Shown: one piece after another, positions 25,601 through 37,481 of the stretch
Position numbering within the stretch: the first letter of the stretch is position 1
How the letters are laid out: every line of letters begins with the position of its first letter
Source: Oscarella lobularis
Taxonomy: Eukaryota > Porifera > Homoscleromorpha > Homosclerophorida > Oscarellidae
Direction: 5' to 3'
DNA length: 64,000 nucleotides
Assembly (NCBI RefSeq): GCF_947507565.1
Contig: NC_089176.1
Location: 3,038,001-3,102,000 of the forward strand
The notes under the pieces: model-generated
Told to the model about the DNA's origin: nothing
The model's database searches: none
The model's input: only the letters and a program-made list of their open reading frames with translations
Made by a program: the position numbers and the translations under genes

Positions 25601-28600
25601 TTTTGAATTATAGAGGCGAAAAAATGATATATACGCTTTCTCGTGACAGGTGTCATCCTTTCTTTGTTCGCTGTATCAAGCCGAACGCCAGCAAGGTCAA
25701 TGAGTCTACGCAAACACGCTTTCTTTTTTTTTTGACGTGATTTTGTTTCAGGCGCCAATGAAATTTGAGAATCAGTTGGTCTTGGATCAGCTGCGCTATT
25801 CCGGAATGTTGGAAACGATTCGAATACGACGTGCTGGGTTTCCGGTTCGACTGAAATTCGAAGCCTTCGCAAAGAGGTGGGTGAATACGCTGTGCACTAC
25901 TCTGACGTCGTACTGCACTTTTTATTTTCAGATATCATTGTCTTCTTCGCGGAGCACCTGCGACTATCAGCGACGCGCGAGCCGTTTGCGTTCAGCTTAT
26001 GGAGGCGAGAGGTAGTGAAGGCTATCAGATTGGACGAACGAAGGCAGGCTGCAATTGTCAACTTTTTTGTATGAAAGCATGACGACTGCATTTCAGGTGT
26101 TTTTGCGCGAGAGAGCGGAACAGAAGCTCGAGGAGGCGAGGGCCATTCGACTTCGCGATATAGTGATAATGATACAGAAACACGTGAGTGGAGACGCTCA
26201 GTTGTGTAGCCTCTCTCTTTATAAAGTATCGTTTTTTTAAGGTGCGAGGTTTTCAAGCTAGGGTGCGTTACAGAAAACTGAGAAACGCCGTTCTCACAAT
26301 CAATAGATGGGTGATGGCTTATTTGACCAGGTAACCGCGCCAATTTTTAAGTTTTGTCTTGGATTGATACTGTTCTCTTCCCAGGAAACGATTTCTTGCC
26401 TTTCGACGAGCAATCCTCTCTTTGCAAGCCTTCGTTCGAATGCGTCTACAGAGAACGAAATACATTGCGGTGAGCGAGGAGTAAAGCGGGGGGCCCGCGT
26501 ACATTGAAAATTTTGTGCAATTTTTTTCAGATTCGAGACGCTCACCGTCGCGAGCAGGAGGAATTGCGTCGAATGCAGGAAGAGGAGAAGGCGAGAAAGC
26601 GCGCCCTGGCGAGCATGGTCTTCACGCCCGATCGACTGCAACCGGTCGTTGAACGAGTCATGATCGACGTGACAAGTTTGGAGATACCGCCCGAGTTGGC
26701 TCTCATTCTCGACTCTATAGCAAGAGGTGACGATGCGACGAATTTTTGAACAAATTTGAATATGTACTTTGAATAGGGTGGCGACATCCCCACACGGAAC
26801 GAGGTCTGACGGCGGTGCGAAACGACTTCATTGCAACCGAGCTCAGCAAGAGCAGGCTACCGGACGACATTGACGCCTACACGTTTTCCAAATTTGCGGG
26901 AGCTTATTTTCAGGTACGTACCGTAGTACCGAATTATTGGGGAGCGGCGAGAGAGAGAGAGAGATAATGCATATGTCCTTGGCTCTGAGGCTGCCTTTCT
27001 TATGGCCTGACTACAGGGAATGCTACATATGCTAGAGAAACATTCTATAGAACGTCCGTTTTCCACGCGGCTTAATGACTCGTAGCGCGTCTCGGATGTT
27101 GTCTAGTACATCGTTATTGTTGGTTTACTAGGAGGGCAGTGTCTTGGGATTTAAAACGCAGCCCATCGGCCAGTCGTTCCTCAAGATGCAGAACGACTTC
27201 TTTCACGACGAAGCGATTGCTCTATTTAAAATGGTGATTTCCGATTCGTCTTACATTTTGGATAATAATTTTCCAAACAGATTATGCGTTTCATGGGCGA
27301 TCCGGCCGTGAGCGGACCCCAAGAAGTCGCCATCGGCAACTACATCGTTCAAAAGGGAATTGCCAATCGAGAGCTGCGCGACGAAATCTACGCCCAAATC
27401 GTCGATCAAACGTACGGCAATCCGGACGAGGCGAGCGCCGAACGCGGTTGGATGTTGATGGGACTGTGCCTGAGCGCCTTTCCGCCGTCGCCTTCCCTTT
27501 ATAAGTTTTTGCTCAAGTAAGGGAGATTTGAGAGGGTAAAGGAAAGAGAGACGGAGATTTTTTGTTGCGCTGTAGTTATGTGTCCGATTGCGGACTGAAT
27601 GGCTACAACGGATTTTGCCAGCATCGTCTCCTACGCTGCGACGTCTCGCTGAGCGGCATCGCACGATCTCATCCGCCGTCGATGTTAGAATGGAAGTCGG
27701 TGCGAAGTTTTTCTACCATCGTTTTACCGTTCACCTTTTCGGACGGTTAGTCTTGGTTAATAATATAGCGGGGGCCCCCTTTCTCCAGAGAGTAAGTAGC
27801 TAAAGCGTCCTTTTTCTTCGGCTAGACGATAAAGTCTGGGCTGTCGTTGATTCGTGGACGACGGCCGAGGAGATTGCTAATCATTTGCTACGCGATCGCG
27901 ACGTTGACGTCGGTCACGGCGGCTGGACCGTCGCGTTGATCGAGGACAAGGAACGGCACGAATTGAACGGACACGATTTCGTCTTGGATCTTCTGTCTGA
28001 ACTCGAACTCCCGCCGGAGTTTCCCGCGTCGTCGTCGCCGGGCATCTGCACGCGCGGATACGGCACGCTTCGCGGCGGCTTGCGCCACATGGGATTGCCG
28101 AAGTGAGAGAGCGTCAACAGAGACGCGGACGAAAAACTATCTTTTTTTCTTTTTGTTTGCAGTCGACTTGGTTCTCCTTCGTTTGCCCGTCGCAACCAGT
28201 CGTCTAACGACGAAAATCCGGCCGGCCTCCAAAATCTCCGCCTGGGAAATCGAAAGCGACCGGCGCTTCCGCGCGCCGGTCAATATCCTCGTCTCAGCGC
28301 CGCAGTGAATCCTCACGGTGCGACGACGACAACTCCCCAGGAACGCGACGCCGTCGCCGACTATCTAGACAGTCTATTTAGCCGTGTGGTCGGTGACGGC
28401 GACGGCGCGAGCGACTCGTTGAACGGTCTCGGCGACGCCGTTTCGCTTTCGGGACGACTAAAAGGACGCGGCGGCATACCGCCGCCCAACGCGAAGAAGC
28501 CCCCCGGCGCCGTTCCTCTTTTCGGCGTTGCCGAAGGAAACGCTTCGCCCGGCAACGCCGTCAAGAACATGGCGGCGATGTTTGCGAAGCAGTTCTCTCA

Positions 28601-31600
28601 GCGGCGGTCGGACGACGACGACTCGTCGTCGTCGGCGTCGGATCAGCCGATGAGTGACTTTGCTCGCGCTCTCGCCGCGCGTAAGAAGGCTCTCGGGTCG
28701 AAGAGGCAGCAGCAGAATCGTAATCCTGGATTTGACTTGCAATCGCAATTGGCGGCCCAACGAGCGAAGGTACTCAACGATGACGAAATCTTGATCAGTC
28801 CCGACGAGCTTCCGCCGCCGCCTAATTTTCCGCCTCCGCCTCCACCCCCGACTGCCGTTATTGGCGATCCGGTTGCGCCATCGGCAAGTTCGCGCAATTT
28901 GGCCGCGGAACTGACGGCGGCCGTGTCGTCGGTGTCGATTTTGGACGCGGAATTGCTGCCGAGGCGAAGTCGTCCGGTACGACTTGTTCAGCCGATACGA
29001 GGACCCGCTGTTATGTATAACCGGCCGACGTGGTCGCTGACCATTCGTAAAGAGGTAGTTTCCTTTCGTATATCTCCACTTGCCTCAGCGAGAAGTTTCG
29101 TTTTTTAGATGTTCGGAGCCAACGAAAAGCTCGACAATCAACTAGTCGATTTGATTTTCTCTCAGGTTTTTCTTTTGGGTGGGAGGGTTTTACGTTTATC
29201 TCAACTTTCTATTCCAGATTGTTTTGGACACGTTTTCGACCACGTGCTGTCGAATAGGCCGAACTGAGCGTGCTAAGATGAAAGATCTTTTACGTACGTA
29301 AACTACACGTGATGAAGTGATGACGTGAATTTTGTGCCTGTAGGTCGCTATGGAATTACGTTGCAGAATCTCTCGCAGAGTTTCGCCGTGAAAAAGATCG
29401 TCATCGACACGGCAAAGGAATGGTCGTGCTATTTCACGAAACTGTTCCGTATTGTTGTAAGCGAAGCGGGAGGGGGATGTGGGGAGGCGTCAAATTCAAT
29501 TCCTTTTCGCCACAGGGTCTCGGTCCCGAAGTGAGGCACTATACCCATCTCGGACTGACGCACACGGGCATCAAGTTGATACGACAGCACGGCTTGGAGC
29601 TGCAGATGCTGGACAGCTACGCGTAAGATCACAATCGCCTCGGGCGCGTTTTACATTTTCTCCCTTCAGATACGGCGAATTGTCGGACTGGTATGCGGAC
29701 GAATTCTCGCTGTATCTGACGCTTAACGACATCAGTGTCGTATTCCAAACAAGCAGGGTGCGTATGACGTTTCGGTAGAATTTTTACAAGAAACATATGA
29801 TTTATTTCAGGCGCCCCACATCGCTCAACTCATCGAAGCTCAGATGATATCCTTAGAAAAGGTATTCTTTCGTGTCGCTCATTTTTACCACGACTGAAAG
29901 CCTCTTTCTCCCATAGGACGCAAAATACGTTCTAGCCGTCGAAGACTACGAGACGCGCGAGTCGACATTGCTCAGTTTCCGAAAGGGATCCGTCATCAAA
30001 TTGAAACACAAGGACGGTCTCGACGACGGATGGCTCTTCGGCATGCACGAAGGCAGAACGGGAAGCTTTCCGGCCGACTACGTTCACCCAATACTGGGCC
30101 CACCAACAGAAGCAGCAATTGAAGTAAAACAAAACGAAATAAAAGAGAAAAAATCTTGTTTATCAACAACGACGTTCGTATATAGCAATCTCGTCGCAGC
30201 GCTTTCAAGAAACGATCGTCGAGATCAACGATTGCAGTCGAACAATCCAAAGTACGTATTAGCTGAGACCGAGAAAAAGACTGCAATCGACTTTTTTTCT
30301 CGTAAACCAGATTGCAAGGAGCGCGAGTTTCAAGAGTCGTCGAGGAAAAGAAACCCGATCGACGCCGCTCGCCGACAAGGCGACGACGTCCGCGGGCTCT
30401 ACGACCGCGCTGACGACGACTCGTTCTCCGGGAGCGGCAATCGTCGACGACGACGACGCTTCTCTGATCGGCGGCGACGACGACGAAGTGATGACGGGTC
30501 GCTTTTCGATGATGGAATTCGCGAAGGAGTACTTTCGTCACGACAAGTACGAAATGCAGCGCAAGGCCGACGGTTCGATTCGCGGCACGCTGAAGCTCGT
30601 TGGCACGCTACGAGCGACGTTCGGACGCGGCACGGCCAAGTCGAAACGAAAGGAATCGTGGTCCTGGTCGAATTTGGCCGATCTGGTGAAGTTTGGCAAG
30701 GCGAGAAGAGAGTCGGTTTTTTTGACGTCAAGTGAACGTGCTTTGTTTTTCAGTCGCCCATTCAGGCGTCTCTGCTACCCTTGCCGGCGCTTCTGAATAA
30801 GTTGGCTCTCGAGTGTTTCATAGGTGAGTGGAAATAATCATAACCGTAATATTAATATAAGCGCCCCTCGCAACTTTTTTGATTATGTGTAGCTATAATG
30901 AGATTCATGGGGGACTACATGAGCAAAGGAAAGAGTGAAGCCGATACCGTCTTCTACATTCTCAAAGCGATGCGCGATCACGAAGACATGCGAGACGAAA
31001 TCTTCTGTCAGCTCATCAAGCAGACGACAAGCAATAAGAGCACGAGAGCGTAAGAGCGAAGGACATTATAAAAAATGGAGAAACAATTCTTCGTCTTCGC
31101 TTACAGAGACAGTTGCGCGCGCGGATGGCGACTTCTCTCCATATGCCTTGCATTCAACTCCTGCTCGGAGTTGTTTAAGCCCTACTTGGAGAAATATTTG
31201 AAGGCAACGGCAAGAGATTCGAAGCGGGAATTTCACGGTACGTCATTGCAGCAGGAGTAGTATAGACTACTTAACTGCATGTTCTTGTGTTCTCTTTCAT
31301 TGCAGCCACGGCGGCTATTTGTCTTCAGAACTTGGCGAGGACTTTCAGGTACGGGGGGCGAAAGGAACCGCCGTCTTCTCTGGAGATCAAAGCCATTGCT
31401 GTAAGGCAGTGTACTAGCAAAATTGTTCGTTTCAATTCGTTTTCTTGCAGCTCGGACGATTCACGAAACGTCAGATGATTTACATGCCCGGCGACGTGTC
31501 GAAAATATTAAAAATAAAGACGAGCACCGTGAGTGTACTCACTCTAAACGAGATCTACTTTTTTTTTGATTGACTGTGTGCACAGACATCTCGCGATGTG

Positions 31601-32916
31601 ATAAAGGAACTCTGCAGGTCGATGGGTTTGACATCAGACGAAGATCTGGACGAATTTGGCCTCTTCGCCGACCTTGGAAAACGTACGTATGACTATGAGA
31701 CAATAATTATTTCTCTCTACAATCAATGCTTTTAGACTTTTTGCCTGTGGCTCTACCGCCTTCTGACTACGTTCTTGATTTCACTAACGAATTGGAACGC
31801 CACGAAACGGAGTACTGGCTGTACTTCAAGAAAGTCCTATGGTTCCGACCTTTAAAATTCGAGAGCGCAGAATTGGTCAATCTTTTGTATAACCAGGTAT
31901 CGATCATTGCCAGTGCTCTTGAAGTGACGATTGTAGATTTTTTTCATTCATCAGGCCTTTCCCGATTTTATGCGTGGGAATTTGATTGTGCTTGAGAACA
32001 ACGAAATTACTCCTGCTATACAGGTAAAGAGCATGGACTTTCAGCCGGATTTTATACTACAGGGATCATCAATTTAGAGTGAAGTTGCTATGCTGGCTGC
32101 TTTGATTCATCGAGCTAATAAAGCCACTGAATTTCCGTCGACGTGAGTAAAAGTGGTGCAACTGCTACGGACGGTTTGTATCGTTGTTGGCTTATAGGAA
32201 AGAGGTTCAGAAGTTGATTCCTGCTGGATTGGCGGAGAATTTGCGATTCCAGTTGTGGGTCAAAATTATTCACGAGCACTTTGAAGAGTTTAAGTATGCA
32301 AGTCCCGAAGAGTCCAAGGCACAATTTATCGGTACGAGCATATTGCTGCAAATATTGATTTCGAAGAAGGCGTCTTTATAGAAATTATCAAAAATTGGCC
32401 ACTGTTTGGCTCGCGTTTCTTCCCGATCAAGGTACGCCGCATTCTATATAGAAGGTAATAGATGTGTTATTATTCCTAATAGCATGTTTCCGATCGACGG
32501 GTAAATTGCGAGTGCCTATTGGCTGTGAATAAGAGAGGTGTACATTTTCTCAAATGCAAAACAAGGGTACGAAGAAATTCAAGGAGCCCCGAACAAAAAC
32601 ATTTTGATTTTCTCATCAGGAAACGCTCATATCGTACCCGTTCAGCGAAGTCGTTTCGACGAGACGCCTCCGATCCAGCTCAGGACGTCATTACCTGGAC
32701 TTGAAATGCGGCAATCTGATGGTGCACCGCGTCACGCGACTCGAGACGCTTTACGTACGACTCGCTCGATTTTTTTCGTTGGCAAGCCTACGAACTCGCT
32801 TCTAGGGTCGCGACATAGCCGACGTGATCAACTTGTACATCGACGCGCAGCTGCGCGAGAGGCAAAGGCAGGAGGAAGCAGCGGGCGTCATCCGAGCCGA
32901 CGCCATAGATATATGA
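22688..32916 (+). CDS. Unconventional myosin, myosin-XV-like (MyTH4-SH3-MyTH4-FERM tail)
   Basis: Complete gene of many short exons. The first codes only MEL (22688-22696); the second (22819-22929) begins the N-terminal beta barrel. The motor shows the P-loop GESGAGKT near 23645, switch [10 protein letters not shown] near 23800, switch II DIFGFE near 24740, and the actin-binding region to about 26000. Three IQ motifs follow (about 26165-26530), then a short charged helix. First MyTH4 domain near 26780-27600; a degenerate FERM/RA-like part with a Pro-rich insert near 28830; a further degenerate segment near 29330-29850. SH3 domain near 29930-30110 (ALYDYE-like start, then GSFPADYV). Second MyTH4 near 30490-31250; FERM to TGA at 32916. 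This order is that of myosin XV. Myosin VII has the same tail modules but an intact first FERM, so it is the main alternative. Such myosins carry cargo to the tips of actin protrusions. Confidence 0.85.
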
Positions 32917-33058
32917 AGGAATTTTCGTACGAGAATGAAATATTCTGTACAGGCAAGACAAAAAAACCAATCTCTATTTTAATCCTATTTGCTATGACTT
33001 TGTTTTACGTGGAACTCTTTTGGACAGCTTCGACTAAGAAAAAAAAATGTTTCAATGT
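32917..33058. other. Convergent intergenic gap
   Basis: Only 142 bp separate the stop of the myosin (plus strand) from the stop of the PHF10-like gene (minus strand), so the two 3' ends must share or overlap this stretch. Confidence 0.6.
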
Positions 33059-34291
33059 CTATGATTTCTCTTTCCCGCGGGAGCATCCCTTGCACAGCCA
33101 CTGGCCCTGCGGCAGGCTCTCCAACCCAACGCAATACGTGTGATAGCCGCGATCGCATCGATCGCAGAAGAGCATCTTATCGTCGTCGTGCGGATCCTCG
33201 CACTTGCTGCACGTCTTGCACTCGATGCACTGCCACGCGTACGTTCGCACGACGGCGAGAAGTTCGTCGCTCATTTCCAGACACGTCGTCGGATGGCCGC
33301 TGTTGCCGCACTTCGAGCAACTGACCAACTCTTCCGGCACGCCATTCGGATTCGACTCCTTTCCCTTTCGACAAATTCCGCACAACTGGCACGGCGTCGC
33401 CGGCCTTTTTCGCGGTCGTCCGCGTCGTCTTTTGACTCCCGGTGTCGCCGTTGACGACGATACGAGAACCCTCTTCCGTTCAATGGCGACTGGTACTTGA
33501 ACGGGATCCGGAACTCGGGGCGGCGGCGGTTTTTCCAATGCCGGCGGCGGCGGCACCAAAGCCGTATTGAGCGGAAACGCCTTCAATTCCTCGGGCTCAT
33601 ATCGAACATACGTCTCCTGATATTGACCCGGTACGAGTGCGACGGGATACCACGTCCGTTCGACATCCGGTTCTCGCGGCGGCGGTTTTCGAAGCACGTT
33701 CTTGGGATAGTGAATCAAATTCGTTTGAAAGTCGTAATAGGCGCAGCGACGCGTTTCGCGATCTCGCGCCAATTTTGCGTTGAAATCGGTCGCCTGCTGG
33801 GACGCGCGCTTCCACGCGTGTTGCACGCGCAGCGAATCGCCGCGTCCGCGACCGCCGGGTCTTTTCGTTGTCGAGGAAACGAGCGCCTTTTGTTCGTCGG
33901 CGCGCTTTTTTAGCTCGCGATCTTGAAGCACGCGCGCATAGCGCCTGTACTCGTCCGGATGCTCGCGCATCATCAGCTGACAGACGTCATCACTGCGCAG
34001 TGCTGTGAGGCCTTGAGAAAATTGCTGTTCGTCGATCGCTCCCTCGTCGAAGAGGTAATCGCGCTCTTCGACTAAGACGGGCCTGCGTTGGAGGCTCGGG
34101 TATTTGCGTTGAAACGAACGGACTCCGTTGATGCCGAGGTATTCGGCGACTTGCTCTTGCAGGAGGTAGAACTCGGCCGATGGATCGTCTCGAGGCCACT
34201 GGTATTCGAAGAGGCGTTCGGCTGGAAACGTCAGGTCAATAAGTGGCAGTCCGTCCGCACCGTTTGTCTGCTTCTCCAGCGATTTTGCCAT
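33059..34291 (-). CDS. PHF10: PHF10-like PBAF chromatin-remodelling subunit, intronless
   Basis: One uninterrupted frame of 410 residues. The N-terminal half matches the SAY-type region of PHF10/BAF45a (LFEYQWPRDDPSAEFYLL, then EYLGINGVRSFQRKYP). The centre is basic with an AT-hook-like RGRPRKRP. The C-terminus has two adjacent PHD fingers: CQLCGICRKG to about CIEC, then CSKCEDPHDDDKMLFCDRC to WLCKGC. The family reads modified histone H3 tails as part of the PBAF complex in the nucleus. The start MAKSLEKQTNG is the only good in-frame ATG. The lack of any intron is odd for this gene-rich, intron-rich region and suggests a retrocopy origin. A broken partial copy lies at 44023-44640. Confidence 0.88.
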   Translation of the reverse strand: MAKSLEKQTNGADGLPLIDLTFPAERLFEYQWPRDDPSAEFYLLQEQVAEYLGINGVRSFQRKYPSLQRRPVLVEERDYLFDEGAIDEQQFSQGLTALRSDDVCQLMMREHPDEYRRYARVLQDRELKKRADEQKALVSSTTKRPGGRGRGDSLRVQHAWKRASQQATDFNAKLARDRETRRCAYYDFQTNLIHYPKNVLRKPPPREPDVERTWYPVALVPGQYQETYVRYEPEELKAFPLNTALVPPPPALEKPPPPRVPDPVQVPVAIERKRVLVSSSTATPGVKRRRGRPRKRPATPCQLCGICRKGKESNPNGVPEELVSCSKCGNSGHPTTCLEMSDELLAVVRTYAWQCIECKTCSKCEDPHDDDKMLFCDRCDRGYHTYCVGLESLPQGQWLCKGCSRGKEKS

Positions 34292-35375
34292 GCTAGCGTG
34301 CGTTAGCGGCTAGCCCGTGGAGTCGGAGGAGTTTCACCAGTTTCACCAGAGATAACATTTTACCTCTGGTTTCACGATGTACAGTACTCACTATAGATAT
34401 ATAGCGTCTAAGGAAGAAAGAGAAGGAAACTAAACTTTAGACGAGGTTTCCATCACTGAGTGTTGGCGAAACGGAATTACCTATCTTTTTGAAGGCCAAA
34501 CTAGTTAGACTATTGTAGTTGAAATGAAACGCTGGATCCACAATCGTGATGCAGGTACAGTGAGTGGTACTACAAATGCCAACACAGGCAGCATATATCT
34601 AAAACAATGAGCAAAAACGTGACTGTAACCTAGCTCATAGCCGTGTGTGAAAATAATACAGTTATCATGTTTCAACATCTACTATCAAGTCGTCAATCCA
34701 ATCTTTCAACCTTTCGTCTTGATTGGATGTAAACCACCCACTGGCAAGGGCTGTTGCAGCTAACATTATCGTGTCGACGGTTTTCCAGCGCCGATACGAT
34801 CGTTGAATGCAACTGAATAACCTCAGCCGGTTGACATCAGCAGGACGGTTTTCCATATTTTGCGAAATAAATCTGGATAATTTACAAACGGACGTTTTTT
34901 CCGTTCCATACCCATAGCTTTCATCAAAGTGTTCAATCTTTTCCTCATAAGCTTGTATCACAGTATTCATGCACCCTCGGCAGTAGTCAGCCTGCGCTTC
35001 AAGGTTTGTAGCTTTTTCCTTGTACTTTTCGACTTCGGTCTTAAGTTTTATATTTTCTGCTTTGAGTCGTGCAGTTTCAGCTTTCAGTTTTGCACTCTCC
35101 GCTTCCCTTTCCGATGCCTCGCGTGACTCTTTGTGCAAATGAGCGTCAATCGTTTCTCGCTTTGCCAAATTGCCACAAGTCGGACATGGAACTTTACAAA
35201 AGTCGCACTGGGATAAATGACTCTCTATAGGGCATCACAATTAATAGTCACTCGAATATACAGTATATGTAGTCATCATACTGAGAGCGTCGCGCCTAAC
35301 AGTCATCTTGCAACCAGCCGATCGCTTTGGGCAATAAACTTCAAGACCGTCAATCAACTTTTTCAAGGCGACGAC

Positions 35376-35381
35376 GCGCTG
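35376..35381. repeat. Left target-site duplication GCGCTG
   Basis: Matches GCGCTG at 36951-36956 on the other side of the element. The duplicated bases are single in the continuous codon series implied by the paralogous gene, so they arose on insertion. Confidence 0.85.
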
Positions 35382-35402
35382 TATGACGCGTTATTCGTGC
35401 CA

Positions 35403-35690
35403 AAAGTCTTACCGTGCCCGAACCGCTTCTAAAAACCGGTCTACGTGCCCGAACCGCTTGTATAAACCGGTCTATTTGACTTACCTTGGCCGAACCGCTT
35501 CTAAAAACCGGTCTATTCGACTTGCCGTGCCCGAACCGCTTCTAAAACCCGGTCTATTCGACTTACCGTGCCCGAACCGCTTCTAAAAACCGGTCTATTT
35601 GACTAACCTTAGCCGACCTGCTTCTAAAAACCGGTTTATTCGACTTACCGTGCCCGAACCGCTTCTAAAAACCGTTCTACAATACCAGTT
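35403..35690. repeat. Left array of about 41-bp transposon repeats
   Basis: About seven imperfect units whose core is CGAACCGCTTCTAAAAACCGG, with variable TTACCGTGCC or TTACCTTGGC junctions. They lie just inside the left terminus. Confidence 0.85.
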
Positions 35691-36535
35691 TCACTTGTTC
35701 TGATCCTATAAACCGGTCTATACTACTAGCCTCGTTGATATGGCGCTACAACAGTGTCAAAAATCAATGGATTAGTGATTAGTTAACAGTGAACAGTGAT
35801 TAGTGATTAGTGAACAATGTGTTAACAGTGATCAGTGAAAAAATGAACAGTTATTTGCGTATAAATGAAATAGCTGTCTATGATTTTGTACCCACGCGCG
35901 GTACTTATTTGCGCTTGCGCGGTAAAAAGTTCACTATTTCAAGCTCTTTTTAACAGACACCCTTGCCGTGTTTCTATAAAGTTTACCTAAGTAACAATGG
36001 AAGCGCACAGTTGCAGACTGTCCAACCTTCCCTTTTCCGGACTTTCAAAATATCATGAGCTTTTTCAAAATAGGCGGTCTTTTGGGCCTCTTAGTTCTAG
36101 CAGGGCGCTTACTCTGACGTGCAACGCCCTAAAAATTTTTTCCTAGCCTCCGCCATTATTTTTTCAACGGTACAGCCAGGTTGAGCAGTCTGCACTTGCA
36201 CTATTGAACGGCCAGGGTTAGGTAACCGCAGTTTACTAGACTGTGGGTTATTTATAGAGGGCCAAAAAATGCTTGAAACACAACGCACTTCTTCTTAATT
36301 AATTAAAAATTAACATTTACAAAGCTGCACTTCCTGAACTCATATAGTCAAATTCGTTTTTACCGCGCAAGCGCAAATAAGTACCGCGCGTGGGTACAAA
36401 ATCATAGACAGCTATGTCATTTATACGCAAATAACTGTTCATTTTTGCGCTAATCACTAATCACTGTTCACTGTTAACTAATCACTAATCCATTGATTTT
36501 TGACACTGTTGTAGCGCCATATAAACGAGGCTAGT

Positions 36536-36925
36536 AGTATAGACCGGTTTATGCGATCAGAACAAGTGAAACTGGTATTGTAGACCGGTTTTTAGAAGCG
36601 GTTCGGGCACGGTAAGTCGAATAGACCGGTTTTTAGAAGCGGTTCGGCTAAGGTAAGTCGAATAGACCGGTTTTTAGAAGCGGTTCGGCTAAGGTAAGTC
36701 AAATAGACCGGTTTTTAGAAGCGGTTCGGCCAAGGTAAGTGAAATAGACCGGTTTATACAAGCGGTTCGGGCACGTAGACCGGTTTTTAGAAGCGGTTCG
36801 GCTAAGGTAAGTCAAATTAACCGGTTTTTAGAAGCGGTTCGGCCAAGGTAAGTCAAATAGACCGGTTTATACAAGCGGTTCGGGCACGTAGACCGGTTTT
36901 TAGAAGCGGTTCGGCTAAGGTAAGA
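36536..36925. repeat. Right array of about 41-bp transposon repeats
   Basis: The inverted counterpart, with about nine units of core CCGGTTTTTAGAAGCGGTTCG. A block of about 100 bp occurs twice (ending near 36815 and 36925), so the two arms differ in unit number. Confidence 0.85.
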
Positions 36926-36950
36926 CTTTTGGCACGAATAACGCGTCATA

Positions 36951-36956
36951 GCGCTG
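36951..36956. repeat. Right target-site duplication GCGCTG
   Basis: Second copy of the 6-bp duplication. Removing the element plus one copy restores the reading frame of the RING/TRAF exon. Confidence 0.85.
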
Positions 36957-37481
36957 CAGCTGGTTTTCCCGTATTTGGTGGCGGCATTCCGGACAAGTCG
37001 AGGTCTTTGGTTGCTGTAGCCACGATTCAATGCAGTTCTTGCAAAACGAATGACCACACGGAGCGACGACGGGTTCGTTCATCGCAGTCAAGCAGATTGT
37101 GCAACACAAGCTATCGTCGACGGCATTCACGTACTCATGCGGCCCTTTGGCGTCTTCACTGCTGCTAGTGTGCGCCTAGAGAGGCAGCAAACGTGAAGAC
37201 TGGTTACAGACTATAGTACTCATTCCTTACCATACTCACGTGACATCTGTTGTGGACTCGGAGGCGGCACACTTTCACTGTTGTTTTGATTACCCAAACA
37301 TTTTTAAGAGATATAGAGGATGCGCGCACAAACTACTCTTCCTCACTTGTTTGAAGCCGCGTACAGTAGTGTTGGGGTTTTTATTTTCGTTTTTTTCTCA
37401 AGCAGGTCTTGTCAAGATTTGTAGAGACAATCTGTTAACTTATCAGGTAATAGGCGGAGCCAGACACGTAACGCTTTCGGT

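Larger units (their letters stand above)
35382..36950. mobile_element. Non-autonomous foldback DNA transposon, 1569 bp
   Basis: The ends are exact inverted repeats (TATGACGCGTTATTCGTGCC at the left, its complement at the right). The two sides stay inverted over roughly 550-570 bp, including matching blocks around 35850-35930 and 36360-36450. Each arm carries a run of imperfect repeats of about 41 bp. A 6-bp direct repeat, GCGCTG, flanks the element (35376-35381 and 36951-36956). The middle (about 35935-36355) is unique and has no transposase frame, so the element must depend on an enzyme made elsewhere. The superfamily cannot be named from the ends alone. Confidence 0.9.
34665..37246 (-). pseudogene. 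RING/TRAF-type zinc-finger gene, copy 1, split by a transposon
   Basis: The parts match the copy at 44848-45844. A short first exon near 37246-37240 (start uncertain) joins an exon at about 37160 with a RING finger (CTICLTAMNEPVVAPCGHSFCKNCI). This exon is cut after RENQLQR by a 1569-bp element. The sequence resumes on the far side at 35381 with QRVVALKKLIDGLEVYCPKRSAGCK, the start of TRAF-like zinc fingers. The last exon (about 35228-34665) continues ESHLSQCDFCKVPCPTCG, then a Lys/Glu coiled coil and a conserved C-terminal block (WKTVDTIMLAATALASGWF). No MATH domain. Read through the element, the RING exon stops early after 71 codons, so a full product is unlikely unless the insert is removed by splicing. 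Outside the insert the exons keep open frames, which suggests a recent break. Confidence 0.75.

Noticed and set aside
35403-36925. Regularly spaced repeats that could suggest a CRISPR array
   Set aside because: The units abut without unique spacers, are imperfect and lie inverted at both ends of a transposon in an animal genome.
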